A DNA stretch of 64,000 nucleotides from Leptolinea sp. UBA5366 (GCA_002407845.1 DHPK01000033.1:19720-83719); one strand, 5' to 3'. Shown: positions 34,524 through 44,147, counted from the stretch's first letter. Made by a program: numbers and translations. The notes: generated by a model not told the origin, from the sequence alone.

Positions 34524-36935
34524 TTACTCTTTCAAATGCGCAATAGTGACGCCGTCTCCGCCTTCGGCGTCTTTGCCGTTCTCAATGAACTTAACGTGCG
34601 GCGATTCAAGCAGGTATCGGCGGCAGACCTGGCGCAGTTTGCCGGTGCCTTTCCCATGAATGATGCGCACAAATGGAAGGCGGGATAGCACTGCATCGTC
34701 AAGATAGGCATCCAAGGCATCAATCATCTCTTCTGAGGTCTTCCCGCGCAGATCAATTTCAGCTCCGGGCGACGGGCGGAAAAGTGCGGCTGCCGGTTTC
34801 TTTGAATCGGGCTGTTCTCTGACCGGCGGGGCAGCTGCGGCTGTTTCGGCTTCTTCCTCATCCGACTTGTGCCTCAAGTCTTTCAGCGGGATACGCATTC
34901 TGAGCGCACCGAGCTGGATCTCTGCCTCATCTTTTTCAATGGTTGTGATCTGAGCCAGCGAGTCCGTTCCAAGCGATTTGACCCGCACTTTTTGCCCAAC
35001 TTTGAACGGTTCATTTTCAAAAGAGGTCAGCCGGCTGGATGATTTTTTCGCGATGCGGGTTTCAATTTGACGCGCGTCTTTTTCACTCTGCTTCAATGTT
35101 TCTTCAAGCGGTTTCAGTTCCTGCAGCGGCATTTTTGCGCTGGCGTAAGCCTTCCTCAGCTTGGTCAGTTCAGATTTCAGTTCGCGAATTTCTTCTTCCG
35201 TTTCGCGATGGGTTTCACTCAGAATCTTTTCTTTTTCTGTCTCGATCTCTTCCAGCTGGCGGCGCAGCTTGCGCTGATCATTTTCTGCCAGACTGCGCAT
35301 CCGGTCAGCTTGCGAGCGCGCTTTTCGGGCAGCATCGTGCTGGCGATGGATTTCATCCAGCAGAGATTCTGTGTTGAGCGCTTCCGGATCGATCGTTTCG
35401 CGGGCAAACGCCAGAATTTCCTGCGGCAAGCCCAGCCTTTCAGCGATCAGCAGCGCGTTGGAGCGTCCCGGCAGTCCGATGCTCAGCTTGTAAGTTGGCC
35501 GCAGCGTTTTGAGATTGAATTCCATAGACGCGTTGACAGCCCCCGGCGTGGTATGGGCAAAGGCTTTCAGCTCTGAAAAATGGGTGGCGACAAAACACGG
35601 GATGTGTTTGGCAATCAGATGCTGCAGAATCGCTCTCGCGAGTGCGGCGCCTTCCTGCGGGTCGGTTCCCGAACCGAGTTCATCGAGCAGAACCAGCGTT
35701 TTCGGATTGGCTTCTTTCAGGATGCGGATGATGTTCGTGATATGACCGGAAAAGGTTGAAAGGGACTGTTCGATTGATTGTTCGTCCCCGATGTCAGCAA
35801 AAATGTTTTTGAATAAGGTAAATTCTGATCCGGATTGAACCGGGATATGCAGCCCGCTTTGAGCCATTAAAATTAGCAGACCGATCGTCTTCAGCGAGAC
35901 CGTTTTTCCGCCGGTGTTGGGGCCGGTGATGACCACTGCAAAGGTTTGATCATTCAAAACGATGTCCAGCGGCACTGCGCTGTCCAGCGCCAGCAGCGGG
36001 TGACGCGCTTCAAACAGGCGGATCACCGGGTTGCCGCTGCTGCGATGCGGTTCTGTCAGGATCGGCTCGGCAGCGTGAATGTCATCCGCATATTTTGCGC
36101 ACATCAGCGCAAAATCAATGCGGGCGAGACCGTCGACAAGCTCCGAAATCTGATCGGCGTACATGCCGACCGTCGCAGTCAGATCCTGCAAGATGCGCAG
36201 CACTTCGTTACGCTCTGTCAGCTGCAGTTCCTGATAAGTGTTGTTCAGCTCGACGGTCGCCAGCGGCTCCACAAAGAGGGTCGCTCCGCTGGATGATTGG
36301 TCGTGAATGATCGATTTCAGCTGACCTTTGTACTCTGATTTAATGGGAATCACATAGCGCCCGTTGCGCTGGGTGATAATCGCTTCCTGCAGCATCGGCT
36401 GGTAGCGCGATTCTTTCAGGATATTTTCCAGTCTGCCGAGCAGACGGCTGTAAGAGACTTGAATTTCGCGGCGGACGGAAGCCAGCTTGTCCGACGCGCC
36501 GTCCAGCACGTCTCCGCGATCGTTGACTGTATAGTTGATGCGTTCAATCAGCCCCGCAGGCGGAATCAGGCTCTCCGCGATCCCTGCCAGCTGCGGATAC
36601 TGTGCTTCGTGATGCGTGAGGCTGCGGTTGATGTTTCTGGCGATTGTGAGCGTGTAAGCGATATCAACAAATATCCGGGCTTCGAGCGTGCCCTGTTTAC
36701 GGGCGATATCGAGAGCCGGTCTGAGATCGCGGCAGCCGCCCAATTGAAAACTGTCATTGACTGACAGCAGGCTGCGCGCTTCTGTTGTCAGCGCCTGTCT
36801 GGCGCGGATGATCTTGAGGTCGGTCTGCGGCAGAAGCGTGATCGCGAGCTGTTCAGAAGCCGAAAAGCTGGCATAAGAGGCAAGTTTTTTTATTACCTCT
36901 GGAAATTCCAGCATTACCAGCGTTTTTTTATCCAT
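34524..36935 (-). CDS. mutS2: MutS2 family ATPase/endonuclease (RqcU-type)
   Basis: An 803-aa MutS-family ATPase without the mismatch-recognition domain. Walker A is GPNTGGKT (338-345) and Walker B with the following GSGTDP lies at 414-426. A long coiled-coil region (about 525-635) connects to a basic KOW-like part (KVGQKVRVKSLG) and a C-terminal Smr nuclease domain (about 722-803; IDLRGKTSEEM, IIHGKGTGKLRQ). MutS2 proteins suppress recombination and, in Bacillus, also act on collided ribosomes. The C-terminal HGKGTG loop is intact, so nuclease activity is likely. Confidence 0.95.
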   Translation of the reverse strand: MDKKTLVMLEFPEVIKKLASYASFSASEQLAITLLPQTDLKIIRARQALTTEARSLLSVNDSFQLGGCRDLRPALDIARKQGTLEARIFVDIAYTLTIARNINRSLTHHEAQYPQLAGIAESLIPPAGLIERINYTVNDRGDVLDGASDKLASVRREIQVSYSRLLGRLENILKESRYQPMLQEAIITQRNGRYVIPIKSEYKGQLKSIIHDQSSSGATLFVEPLATVELNNTYQELQLTERNEVLRILQDLTATVGMYADQISELVDGLARIDFALMCAKYADDIHAAEPILTEPHRSSGNPVIRLFEARHPLLALDSAVPLDIVLNDQTFAVVITGPNTGGKTVSLKTIGLLILMAQSGLHIPVQSGSEFTLFKNIFADIGDEQSIEQSLSTFSGHITNIIRILKEANPKTLVLLDELGSGTDPQEGAALARAILQHLIAKHIPCFVATHFSELKAFAHTTPGAVNASMEFNLKTLRPTYKLSIGLPGRSNALLIAERLGLPQEILAFARETIDPEALNTESLLDEIHRQHDAARKARSQADRMRSLAENDQRKLRRQLEEIETEKEKILSETHRETEEEIRELKSELTKLRKAYASAKMPLQELKPLEETLKQSEKDARQIETRIAKKSSSRLTSFENEPFKVGQKVRVKSLGTDSLAQITTIEKDEAEIQLGALRMRIPLKDLRHKSDEEEAETAAAAPPVREQPDSKKPAAALFRPSPGAEIDLRGKTSEEMIDALDAYLDDAVLSRLPFVRIIHGKGTGKLRQVCRRYLLESPHVKFIENGKDAEGGDGVTIAHLKE

Positions 36936-36952
36936 TTTTTCCTGTGAAAGCG

Positions 36953-38278
36953 TTAATTTTCCAATTCGCCGATCATTGTCCAGGGTCCGGTCCAGTTGAT
37001 TTTCACCGGCAGAATTTTCCCGGTCAAATCCTGATCACTGTCCACATAGACCAGATCCATATGTTCAGTGCGCCCCAGCCAGCGGCTTTTTTTCTTCTCT
37101 TCGAATAAAACCTGACAGGTTTTTCCCAGCAGCGGCGCGTGCAAATCCGCCGCTATGCCTTCCTGCAGCGTTTCGATCACGCGGAAACGGCGCCATTTCT
37201 CCTCATCGGAAACGTCGTCCGGCATCGTCCGTTCGGACAGTGTGCCGGTGCGGGGAGAATAGCGCGCCAGATGAACCACGTCCAGCCGCAGATCAGTCAG
37301 CTGCTTGACGGTGTCTTCGAACTGTTCCGCGGTTTCACCGGGGAATCCGACGATGATGTCCGTTCCGATGGAGACACCCGGAATCAGCGTCCGGATCCGG
37401 TCAATCAGCCGCCGATAAGCCTCATCCGTATAGCCGCGGCGCATGGCAGCGAGCACTTGATCATTGCCTGCCTGAGCCGGCACTTCGATATGATTCATCA
37501 CTTTTGGCAGCCGGCTGACCGTTTTCAGCAGTTCATCGGTCATCCAGTTTGGATGGCTCGTCAGAAAGCGGATCCGTTCGATCCCAGGCACTTCATGCAC
37601 TTGTTCTAACAATCCGCCGAGCGTTGGATAATCCGGCATGTCGAGTCCATAACGGTCGACAATTTGCCCGAGCAGCGTGATCTCTTTGACGCCCTGTCCG
37701 GCGAGCGAATGCACATGATCCAAAATTTCCTGCGGATCGCGGCTGCGTTCAACGCCGCGTTTATAGGGAATGATGCAATAAGCGCAAGCGTGCGAACAGC
37801 CGTATACGACCGGGACAAATGCACTGACCGCATTGTTCTGCTGACTGGCAGGCAGCGTGATGCTGCCAGGTTCCCAGACTGTGGCTTCGTTTTCGGAAGT
37901 GTAAGCGGGTTTCGTCCCGATGAATTCTTCTTCGATCAAGTAATCGATGATCGGTTTGGGGTCGGATGGCGGCGCAAACACGTCCACGTAAGGGAAGCGC
38001 TTGCGAATTTCGCTCTGATCCTTGAACCCCACCATGCAGCCCATCAATCCGAGGATCAATTCGGGATTTTTTTGCTTCAAGGGTTTAAGCGAACTGAGCC
38101 GTCCCAGTGCCTTGTCCTCGGCGCTCTGACGCACCATGCAGGTGTTCAGGACGATTACGTCCGCTTCTTCGATGATCGGAGATTCGATGTAACCAAGGCG
38201 TTCAAGCGTTGATGCCAGCCGCTGCGAATCTGCGACATTCATCTGACAGCCTTCGGTCCAGATATGATATTTCAGCAT
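36953..38278 (-). CDS. miaB: tRNA-2-methylthio-N6-dimethylallyladenosine synthase MiaB
   Basis: Radical-SAM methylthiotransferase (441 aa) that modifies A37 of tRNAs. The N-terminal UPF0004 domain supplies cluster ligands C11 (EGCQMN), C47 (LNTCMVR) and C81 (GLMGCMVG). The radical-SAM motif is C161-SHA-C165-AY-C168. A C-terminal TRAM-like part (about 375-441) contains QVLFEEKKKSRWLGRT. The QMN motif and overall length favour MiaB over MtaB or RimO. It lies 17 bp upstream of mutS2 on the same strand and 4 bp after a methyltransferase gene. Confidence 0.92.
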   Translation of the reverse strand: MLKYHIWTEGCQMNVADSQRLASTLERLGYIESPIIEEADVIVLNTCMVRQSAEDKALGRLSSLKPLKQKNPELILGLMGCMVGFKDQSEIRKRFPYVDVFAPPSDPKPIIDYLIEEEFIGTKPAYTSENEATVWEPGSITLPASQQNNAVSAFVPVVYGCSHACAYCIIPYKRGVERSRDPQEILDHVHSLAGQGVKEITLLGQIVDRYGLDMPDYPTLGGLLEQVHEVPGIERIRFLTSHPNWMTDELLKTVSRLPKVMNHIEVPAQAGNDQVLAAMRRGYTDEAYRRLIDRIRTLIPGVSIGTDIIVGFPGETAEQFEDTVKQLTDLRLDVVHLARYSPRTGTLSERTMPDDVSDEEKWRRFRVIETLQEGIAADLHAPLLGKTCQVLFEEKKKSRWLGRTEHMDLVYVDSDQDLTGKILPVKINWTGPWTMIGELEN

Positions 38279-38282
38279 AAAT

Positions 38283-39077
38283 CTATCTTTCTTTTGCCTG
38301 ATCCAGCGGCTGGTCTGCCGTTTTTTCGATCACCCAGAAATGGGAAAGCCCCAATCCTTTCAAAGGGGTTTTCTCCAGAAACTGCAGGCATTCTCTCAAT
38401 GCAAGTCCGAGCCATTTTGATCGGGCGATAATGTTGTCATAAGCGCCAAAAAGCACTGTCCGCGAAACGACCCTGACCGGCAGACCCTGCAGCAGCCGTT
38501 CCAGATCCTTTCCGGTGTAAACGTTCACGTGGGGAGCAAGCCGGTTGCGCCAGCTGCGCGGCAGATAGTTGACGGCGAATTTGTTGCCGAAATGGTACTT
38601 GCCATTTAGGTAGACCCCATGGGTTTCAAAGGGATACCAACGGTTTGGGCAGAACAGCATCAGCCTGCCGCCTGGTTTCAAACAGCGCGCGATTTCCGCA
38701 AGGCAGCGGCGATCATCAGCGACATGTTCGAGCACTTCGTGGCTTAAAATCAGGTCGAAAACGCCGCTCTCGAATGGCAGCGACTCGCCGACTGAGTTGA
38801 CAACTGCGGCTTGTTCCGCCGCTGACAGAGCAGCCGCTTCTTGTGCGCGTTCAAATTCAACTTCAAGCCCGACGCTGAATCGTGCAGCAGGCGCCAGCCG
38901 TTTCAGATATGCGCCAACACCGCAGCCGTTTTCGAGAATCGTTCCATTTACGCGTTCGCCTGCGGCTTGCTGAATCAGTTTCAGCCGGCGTTTTTGCCCA
39001 TCCCGCCAGACGTAGGAAGGTTCGCCGCGCTGTGCCGCCTGAGCAGAAACTGTTGGTTTGTGATCGAGAACGTCCAA
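38283..39077 (-). CDS. Class I SAM-dependent methyltransferase
   Basis: A 264-aa methyltransferase of the Methyltransf_11 type. The SAM-binding motif I is ILENGCGVGAYLKRL, the acidic end of strand 2 is SVGLEVEFE, and motif IV/post-I are FDLILSHEVLEHVADD and LKPGGRLMLFCPN. The C-terminal part (YPFETHGVYLNGKYHFGNKF, and NVYTGKDLERLL) is seen in methyltransferases acting on small molecules or sugars/lipids, but the substrate is unknown. It is sandwiched between a histidine-kinase gene (8 bp) and miaB (4 bp), consistent with one operon. Confidence 0.85.
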   Translation of the reverse strand: MDVLDHKPTVSAQAAQRGEPSYVWRDGQKRRLKLIQQAAGERVNGTILENGCGVGAYLKRLAPAARFSVGLEVEFERAQEAAALSAAEQAAVVNSVGESLPFESGVFDLILSHEVLEHVADDRRCLAEIARCLKPGGRLMLFCPNRWYPFETHGVYLNGKYHFGNKFAVNYLPRSWRNRLAPHVNVYTGKDLERLLQGLPVRVVSRTVLFGAYDNIIARSKWLGLALRECLQFLEKTPLKGLGLSHFWVIEKTADQPLDQAKER

Positions 39078-39085
39078 AATTATTG

Positions 39086-40777
39086 TTACCTTTTCTTCTT
39101 CGTCTTCGGAAACCAGACCTCGACGAGCGTTCCTTTGCCGGGGGTTGAATTCATGACAAGTTCTCCGTTCAAGTTCTTTGCCCGGGCAAACATATTGGTT
39201 ATACCATGGTTCGTCACCTGCCGATTTTGCTGCGGATCGAATCCGCGACCGTTGTCATGGATCGTCAGCAGATAACGGTTTTGCTGCTCGATAAAATTGA
39301 TGTCAACCTGGCTAGCCTTAGCGTGCTTGGTGATATTTGCCAGCGCCTCTTTGCAGATCATGTAAAACGTGTTGGCGTAATCCGCCGAAATATTGTCGAT
39401 GTCTTCAATCTGCGGGTCAAACTTGGTCGTTACCAGCGTGTTCGAATAAAAATCATTCGCCAGCCGTCTCAGATTTTGAACCAGATTCTCATTGGTCAGC
39501 CGCGCCGGTTTTAAGTCCATGATGTAGGATCGGATATCGCGAATCGTGGCGTTCAGTTCGGTGATCGATTTTTGGATCTGATCCTCAGTTTTTTCCGGGT
39601 CTGACTTTGAAATCAGCCGGGCATGTTCAAGTGTCAGCCCGACGCCGTAAATGGATTGGATCACGCCGTCATGAAGATCCATGCTGATCCGTTCGCGCTC
39701 CTCAAGGATCGCAACTCTTTTCCGTTCTCTTGTGAGCTGGAAATCCTGAATCAGCATCGCCATCCAGCTGGCGATTGAATTCAGAAACTGGGTGGAGGGC
39801 TGCTCTGCGCCGTCCACCAGTTTGGTGCCGAAACAGCAGATTCCGAGCACACCGCTGCCTGTGATCAGCGGCACGATGACCATGTAGTTGAGGTCAATCG
39901 AAGTGGCTTTTTTCTGATTAATCGTTTTGAGTTCTTCTTTGGACAACAGGAACTGCTTGCGGGTCAGCGCGGTTTTCCCGACAGCGCCTTCACCGATGCG
40001 GACAGTTTTAAACCCCAGCAGACTGGTCGTCAGACTGTGGCCTTCTTTAAAAATCATGTTGTAGGTTTGCGGATCGGTGTCGTCCTGCAGAAAGAGCTCG
40101 CCGACATCCAGGTCAAGATAGCCCATCACCTGCTGCATCGTGTCTTCAACGATAGTCTGAAGCGATTCGCTGGAGGATGCTGAAATTTTTGCCAGTTCAT
40201 TGAGCAGCGCCAGGTCTTCATTCCGTTTTGCCAGCATCTGCTCGCGCATTGCGAGATGGTCGCTGATAACGGTGTTATTAATGCTGATCCCGGCATAGGC
40301 TGCCAGAATCTGGATCGATTTCTGATCTGCCTCATCGAATGCTTTCGGCCCGATTTTGTTCATCAGGATGATTGACGCAATTTTCTTGGCATTATAGAAA
40401 ACCGGCACGAACAGCAGGGAATTGATCTGAGGCCGTTTCGCAGGAAAAATATTGTAAGAATCCGGAAAAGATTTTCCGCTGGCGATCAAAAGCGAAATAT
40501 CCGACTGAATGTTCTGAACTGAAATGCCTTTTTCCATTTCATCCTGATGGATCAGATCCAGTTCAATCCGGGTAAACCCGTTCAGTACCAGCTTTTCAAA
40601 TTGATCTGTTTCGTTTATCGTCCCGCATATGCAATAAGAAGCACTGACGACCGAAGAGGCGACAACCGCGATTCGGTTCAGTAAAGGTTCAATCGATATC
40701 TCATTGAGCAGTTCGAGACATTCTTGATAAAACGGATCGATATCTCTGGAAAACTCAACAACCCCAGCGGAATTCAT
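39086..40777 (-). CDS. GAF-domain sensor histidine kinase (NarX/LiaS type)
   Basis: A 563-aa cytoplasmic sensor kinase with no membrane segments. Two GAF domains lie at about 28-171 and 205-345; the first contains Cys49 and Cys51 (SYCICG), possible redox or metal ligands. The dimerisation domain is of the HisKA_3 type with phosphoacceptor H369 (SMDLHDGVIQSIYG). The ATPase domain (about 466-557) shows NITKHA, DNGRGF and GKGTLVEVWF. The start at 40777 avoids the divergent promoter region. No response regulator is adjacent, so the partner is elsewhere. Confidence 0.9.
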   Translation of the reverse strand: MNSAGVVEFSRDIDPFYQECLELLNEISIEPLLNRIAVVASSVVSASYCICGTINETDQFEKLVLNGFTRIELDLIHQDEMEKGISVQNIQSDISLLIASGKSFPDSYNIFPAKRPQINSLLFVPVFYNAKKIASIILMNKIGPKAFDEADQKSIQILAAYAGISINNTVISDHLAMREQMLAKRNEDLALLNELAKISASSSESLQTIVEDTMQQVMGYLDLDVGELFLQDDTDPQTYNMIFKEGHSLTTSLLGFKTVRIGEGAVGKTALTRKQFLLSKEELKTINQKKATSIDLNYMVIVPLITGSGVLGICCFGTKLVDGAEQPSTQFLNSIASWMAMLIQDFQLTRERKRVAILEERERISMDLHDGVIQSIYGVGLTLEHARLISKSDPEKTEDQIQKSITELNATIRDIRSYIMDLKPARLTNENLVQNLRRLANDFYSNTLVTTKFDPQIEDIDNISADYANTFYMICKEALANITKHAKASQVDINFIEQQNRYLLTIHDNGRGFDPQQNRQVTNHGITNMFARAKNLNGELVMNSTPGKGTLVEVWFPKTKKKR

Positions 40778-40897
40778 AATATTCAATTTTACCTTGAAGG
40801 CAGCAGAATAGCGCGATTTTCGCCTGTCTTGCTGCGGCAAGATTAAATCCGCCTGATGAGAAATTTGCGGATTGGCAGGAACATCTGAATAATCTAA

Positions 40898-40903
40898 TAT
40901 AAT
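40898..40903 (+). promoter_or_regulatory. Putative -10 of the NYN-LOTUS gene
   Basis: TATAAT is positioned 56 bp before the GTG start. The best -35 candidate, TTGGCA at 40872, is 20 bp away, which is long, so this is only a fair promoter. Confidence 0.4.
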
Positions 40904-40958
40904 TAGCAGTGTGATTTTCATTTAAAAGATGAAAAGATTGGAAATCAGAGGAATAGAC

Positions 40959-41819
40959 GTGACTAAAAAACAAGAATTTGAAAACAACAGCTTCACGATC
41001 AGAGATATCACCGATGTGACGCCGACCCAGCGAATTGCAATGCTGATTGACGGCGACAATGCACAGGCATCGCTGATCGATAAAATCCTGGCAGAGACGA
41101 CCAAATACGGGCTGATCACCATCCGGCGCATTTATGGGGACTGGACGTCCTCTAATATGAGCGGCTGGAAAGATGTGCTGCAGTCCCATGCGATTCAGCC
41201 GATTCAGCAGTTCCGTTACACCGTCGGCAAGAATGCAACTGACAGCGCGATGATTATCGACGCGATGGATATCTTTTATTCGGGAACTGTGGATGCTTTC
41301 TGCCTGGTGTCCAGCGACAGCGACTATACCAGGCTGGCGACCCGCATCCGCGAACAGGGGCTTTTTGTTCTCGGAATCGGCAAGAAAACCACCCCGCGCG
41401 CATTTGTGAATGCCTGCGATTTGTTCGTTTACACCGAGAACCTGGTGCCGATGAACGAGAAACCAAAATCCAACGGTTCAGCCGGCACAAGTTCAGCCAG
41501 CCACAAACGACGCTCGACGAGCAAACAGGCTGAGACGCCTGCCCCCAGCGCTCCGCAGGCGGAGCAGGACAATGGATCATCGAATGATCCGCTGCCGCTG
41601 CTGCGCAACGCGTTTGATCTGGCGGCACGGGATAATGGCTGGGCATTTTTGGGAACTCTCGGGCACCACCTGCAGCAGCTTGATCCCGGTTTTGACTCCC
41701 GAACCTTTGGCTACAAACAGCTCTCGCTGATGATTCAGGCATATCCGGATGAAATTGAGACAAAAGAGGTCAAAGGAAGCGACGGCACTTCGACGATTTA
41801 TGCCCGGATGAAGAGCTGA
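40959..41819 (+). CDS. NYN domain ribonuclease-like protein with OST-HTH/LOTUS domain
   Basis: A 286-aa LabA/DUF88-like protein. The NYN (PIN-like) domain spans about 26-158 with acidic residues in AMLIDGDNAQ (D31, D33), D95 (NATDSAMIIDAMD) and SSDSDYTRLA (D120, D122 region), the usual metal-binding set. A low-complexity Ser/Pro/Gln linker leads to a LOTUS/OST-HTH domain at about 211-283 (LLRNAFDLAARDNGWAFLG, SRTFGYKQLSLMIQ). LOTUS domains bind RNA, so an RNA endonuclease or processing role is inferred. The GTG at 40959 has AGAGGA six bases upstream; an ATG at 40929 would add ten residues. Confidence 0.88.
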   Translation: MTKKQEFENNSFTIRDITDVTPTQRIAMLIDGDNAQASLIDKILAETTKYGLITIRRIYGDWTSSNMSGWKDVLQSHAIQPIQQFRYTVGKNATDSAMIIDAMDIFYSGTVDAFCLVSSDSDYTRLATRIREQGLFVLGIGKKTTPRAFVNACDLFVYTENLVPMNEKPKSNGSAGTSSASHKRRSTSKQAETPAPSAPQAEQDNGSSNDPLPLLRNAFDLAARDNGWAFLGTLGHHLQQLDPGFDSRTFGYKQLSLMIQAYPDEIETKEVKGSDGTSTIYARMKS

Positions 41820-41832
41820 GAGAGGAGATTTA

Positions 41833-42402
41833 GTGGCAGCTTTCCATCTTCCGATCCAATTTAAATCTGCTGAAAATGAGTCAGCGCCGGATCTGAAAAA
41901 AGTCCAGAGCCGGCTGGCGAAAATGACACGAACCTGGCTGTGGCAGTCCGGTTTAGGCGCAGTCCTCAACGTTCATCCTGCTATAACCGGCTCGCAGCTG
42001 GTTGTGGTTTTTGCGGACGGCAAGAAAGTGCCGATGAATTGCCTGGAGCAAGGCGAAACGATTCTTGCGATGATGGATGAGGCAGACATTGCCGAAGTTC
42101 ACCCGAGCCTGACGGCGAATTCAGCGGTTCAAATTTGGATGGCAAACGGCTGGTATAACGCCAGCGCCTGTATCCTTTCGCATGATGAAACTTCCGAATG
42201 GTTCCGAAAGACTTCTCCTGAACAATTTTTTGGCAAATTCGGCGCCTCGCTGCGTGACCCGCACGAAGATTCCCAGATGCGCTTGATGGAGCTGCGGAAA
42301 GTTTCGGCTTGCACGGGTGCCAACGGACCGGGGCAGTACGCTTGGGTTTGGGCTGCAGCCAGCCTGTTTTTCTTCTTTTCCTGGGTGACCAAACGAAAAT
42401 AA
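41833..42402 (+). CDS. Hypothetical protein with C-terminal membrane anchor
   Basis: A 189-aa protein starting at GTG behind a clear GAGGAG. The soluble part has no recognisable domain (LGAVLNVHPAITGSQLVVVF, AQGETILAMMDE-like acidic stretches, QIWMANGWYN). It ends in a single hydrophobic segment and basic tail (WVWAAASLFFFFSWVTKRK), so it is probably tail-anchored to the membrane facing the cytoplasm. It lies 13 bp behind the NYN-LOTUS gene and is likely co-transcribed with it, which suggests a related function. Confidence 0.62.
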   Translation: MAAFHLPIQFKSAENESAPDLKKVQSRLAKMTRTWLWQSGLGAVLNVHPAITGSQLVVVFADGKKVPMNCLEQGETILAMMDEADIAEVHPSLTANSAVQIWMANGWYNASACILSHDETSEWFRKTSPEQFFGKFGASLRDPHEDSQMRLMELRKVSACTGANGPGQYAWVWAAASLFFFFSWVTKRK

Positions 42403-42471
42403 AAATCCATTCGATCATTCGATCAGCCTTTGGGTTTAATTTTAATATTTTGAAGCGCTTTGGAGCGTTAT

Positions 42472-43695
42472 ATGAACGATAATTATTCTTACTCACAAAA
42501 ACCGCCGAAACGGAACATCCCGTGGCTCTTGCTGCTCGGGTTGGTCATTATGGGGAGCGTGCTCGGCACGCTGCTTTATACAAACTTCTTTCAGACCGAT
42601 ATAGAAGGCAAGGACCCGGCAGCAAGACAGGAAATTGCTGGTCTTCAGTCTACGATCACAGCGTTAACGGGAGAAATTGACAAGCTGAAAACGAATACCG
42701 GGACGGTCAACATCACCTATTCAAATGTTGAGTCTGAAATCACCAAAGTGGTCGACACCGTCGGTCCGGCGGTTGTGACCGTCACGGCGAACATTCCAAC
42801 CACCTCGACCTATTTTTGGTTTCAGACCAATTACAACTCAACCAGCATGGGCAGCGGCGTCATCATCAGCGAGGAAGGCTATATCCTGACGAACAATCAC
42901 GTGGTTGACGGCGCAACGGAACTGTCTGTTGAACTGGCTGACGGCACGATTTATCCGGCAAAGCTGATCAGCACGGACGAATTCACGGATCTGGCAGTGC
43001 TGAAAGCGGAAGGAACGATGCCGGCGGTGGCAAAATTAGGCGAATCGAACAATCTGAAATCCGGGGAAACTGTCGTCGCGATCGGTTCCCCGCTTGGAAA
43101 CTTCAAGAACACCGTCACGGTTGGCGTGGTCAGTGCGACCGGCAGGTTCCTTCAAAACGATCAGGGTTATCAGATGGAAAATCTGATCCAGACGGATGCA
43201 GCGATCAACCAGGGAAATTCCGGCGGCCCGCTGGTAAACCTGGCTGGCGAAGTGGTCGGGATCAATGTCATGATCGTCAGAGGATCGAGCACGACTTCGA
43301 CTTATGCGGAGGGGCTGGGATTTGCGATTCCATCGGATACTGCCCGCCTGATCGCAGATCAGATCATCGCCAACGGCAGTTTCAGCCGTCCTTATTTGGG
43401 CATTCAGTGGGCGGACATCACCCCGCGCATGGCTCGAAACTATGGTTTTCCGGTTGATTATGGCGTCTATGTGCTGGATGTCGTGAACGGCGGACCTGCC
43501 AAAAACGGCGGAATCCGGCAAAACGATATTATTGTCAAAATCGGCGATTACGAAATTACTGACGAATCCGCATTTTACAACTGCCTGTTTAAATATTCTC
43601 CGGGAGAAACAGTTGCGATCACGGTGATCCGCAATGGCAAGGAACAGGCGTTGGATGTTCTGCTGGGAGGGGAAACGGCTGCGGCTGGGCTGTAA
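42472..43695 (+). CDS. HtrA/DegP-like serine protease with PDZ domain
   Basis: Membrane-anchored S1C protease (407 aa). A short cytoplasmic part and one helix (IPWLLLLGLVIMGSVLGTLL) place the protease outside. The triad is visible: H143 (LTNNHVVDGA), D173 (FTDLAVLK) and S250 (GNSGGPL). A short coiled coil (about 50-75) precedes the protease, and a PDZ domain (about 305-400, with YLGIQWADITPRMA, GVYVLDVVNGGPAKNGGIR) follows. Family members degrade misfolded exported proteins. The ATG at 42472 has GGAG seven bases upstream. Confidence 0.94.
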   Translation: MNDNYSYSQKPPKRNIPWLLLLGLVIMGSVLGTLLYTNFFQTDIEGKDPAARQEIAGLQSTITALTGEIDKLKTNTGTVNITYSNVESEITKVVDTVGPAVVTVTANIPTTSTYFWFQTNYNSTSMGSGVIISEEGYILTNNHVVDGATELSVELADGTIYPAKLISTDEFTDLAVLKAEGTMPAVAKLGESNNLKSGETVVAIGSPLGNFKNTVTVGVVSATGRFLQNDQGYQMENLIQTDAAINQGNSGGPLVNLAGEVVGINVMIVRGSSTTSTYAEGLGFAIPSDTARLIADQIIANGSFSRPYLGIQWADITPRMARNYGFPVDYGVYVLDVVNGGPAKNGGIRQNDIIVKIGDYEITDESAFYNCLFKYSPGETVAITVIRNGKEQALDVLLGGETAAAGL

Positions 43696-44147
43696 TGAAT
43701 CAACCTGCTGAGCGGCTCACCGCAAAAACTTTGCAGCGTTTCCTGTGGCTGCTGGCAGTTGAAGGACTGGCTGTTTTTTTCCTGACCTTCGCAAAACCCT
43801 CCGAGGCGGATTCAGCGGTCATTGCCGGCTTTTCGCTGCAGCGCATCCTGCTCGGTGGCGTGACACTGCTCGGCTGCCTGATAATTATCCTCGCCACCCG
43901 TTATTTTTCTGCGCAAAATCCAACGCTCGATCAGCGGATGCAGCAGCTGAACGCGTGGCTGGCTGCCGGCGACCGGCTCTTCTTCACAATCGTTTCGTTC
44001 CTCTTGCTGACACTGTTTGCCGGCTGGTGTCTGCTATTCAGCTGGCTGTTTATTCCCGCGAATCTGCGTCCGCAGATCATCTGGTTGGGGCTGTTTAGCC
44101 TGCAGGCAGCGCTGCTGTTAGGGCGGGTCTATCGGCAGACCCTTTGA
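43695..44147 (+). CDS. N-terminal part of interrupted GT-C membrane glycosyltransferase
   Basis: A 150-aa open frame beginning at ATG overlapping the protease stop by 1 bp (TAATG). It has four predicted membrane segments (about 16-34, 48-66, 95-115 and 125-143) and ends at TGA 44145-44147. The frame continues open through that TGA directly into the GT-C region downstream (HGKFVEKYRLFPRFNSLDAG and on), so together they would make one protein of about 580 residues. As it stands this is either a nonsense-interrupted gene or two coupled proteins. The interruption is the odd feature. Confidence 0.6.
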   Translation: MNQPAERLTAKTLQRFLWLLAVEGLAVFFLTFAKPSEADSAVIAGFSLQRILLGGVTLLGCLIIILATRYFSAQNPTLDQRMQQLNAWLAAGDRLFFTIVSFLLLTLFAGWCLLFSWLFIPANLRPQIIWLGLFSLQAALLLGRVYRQTL

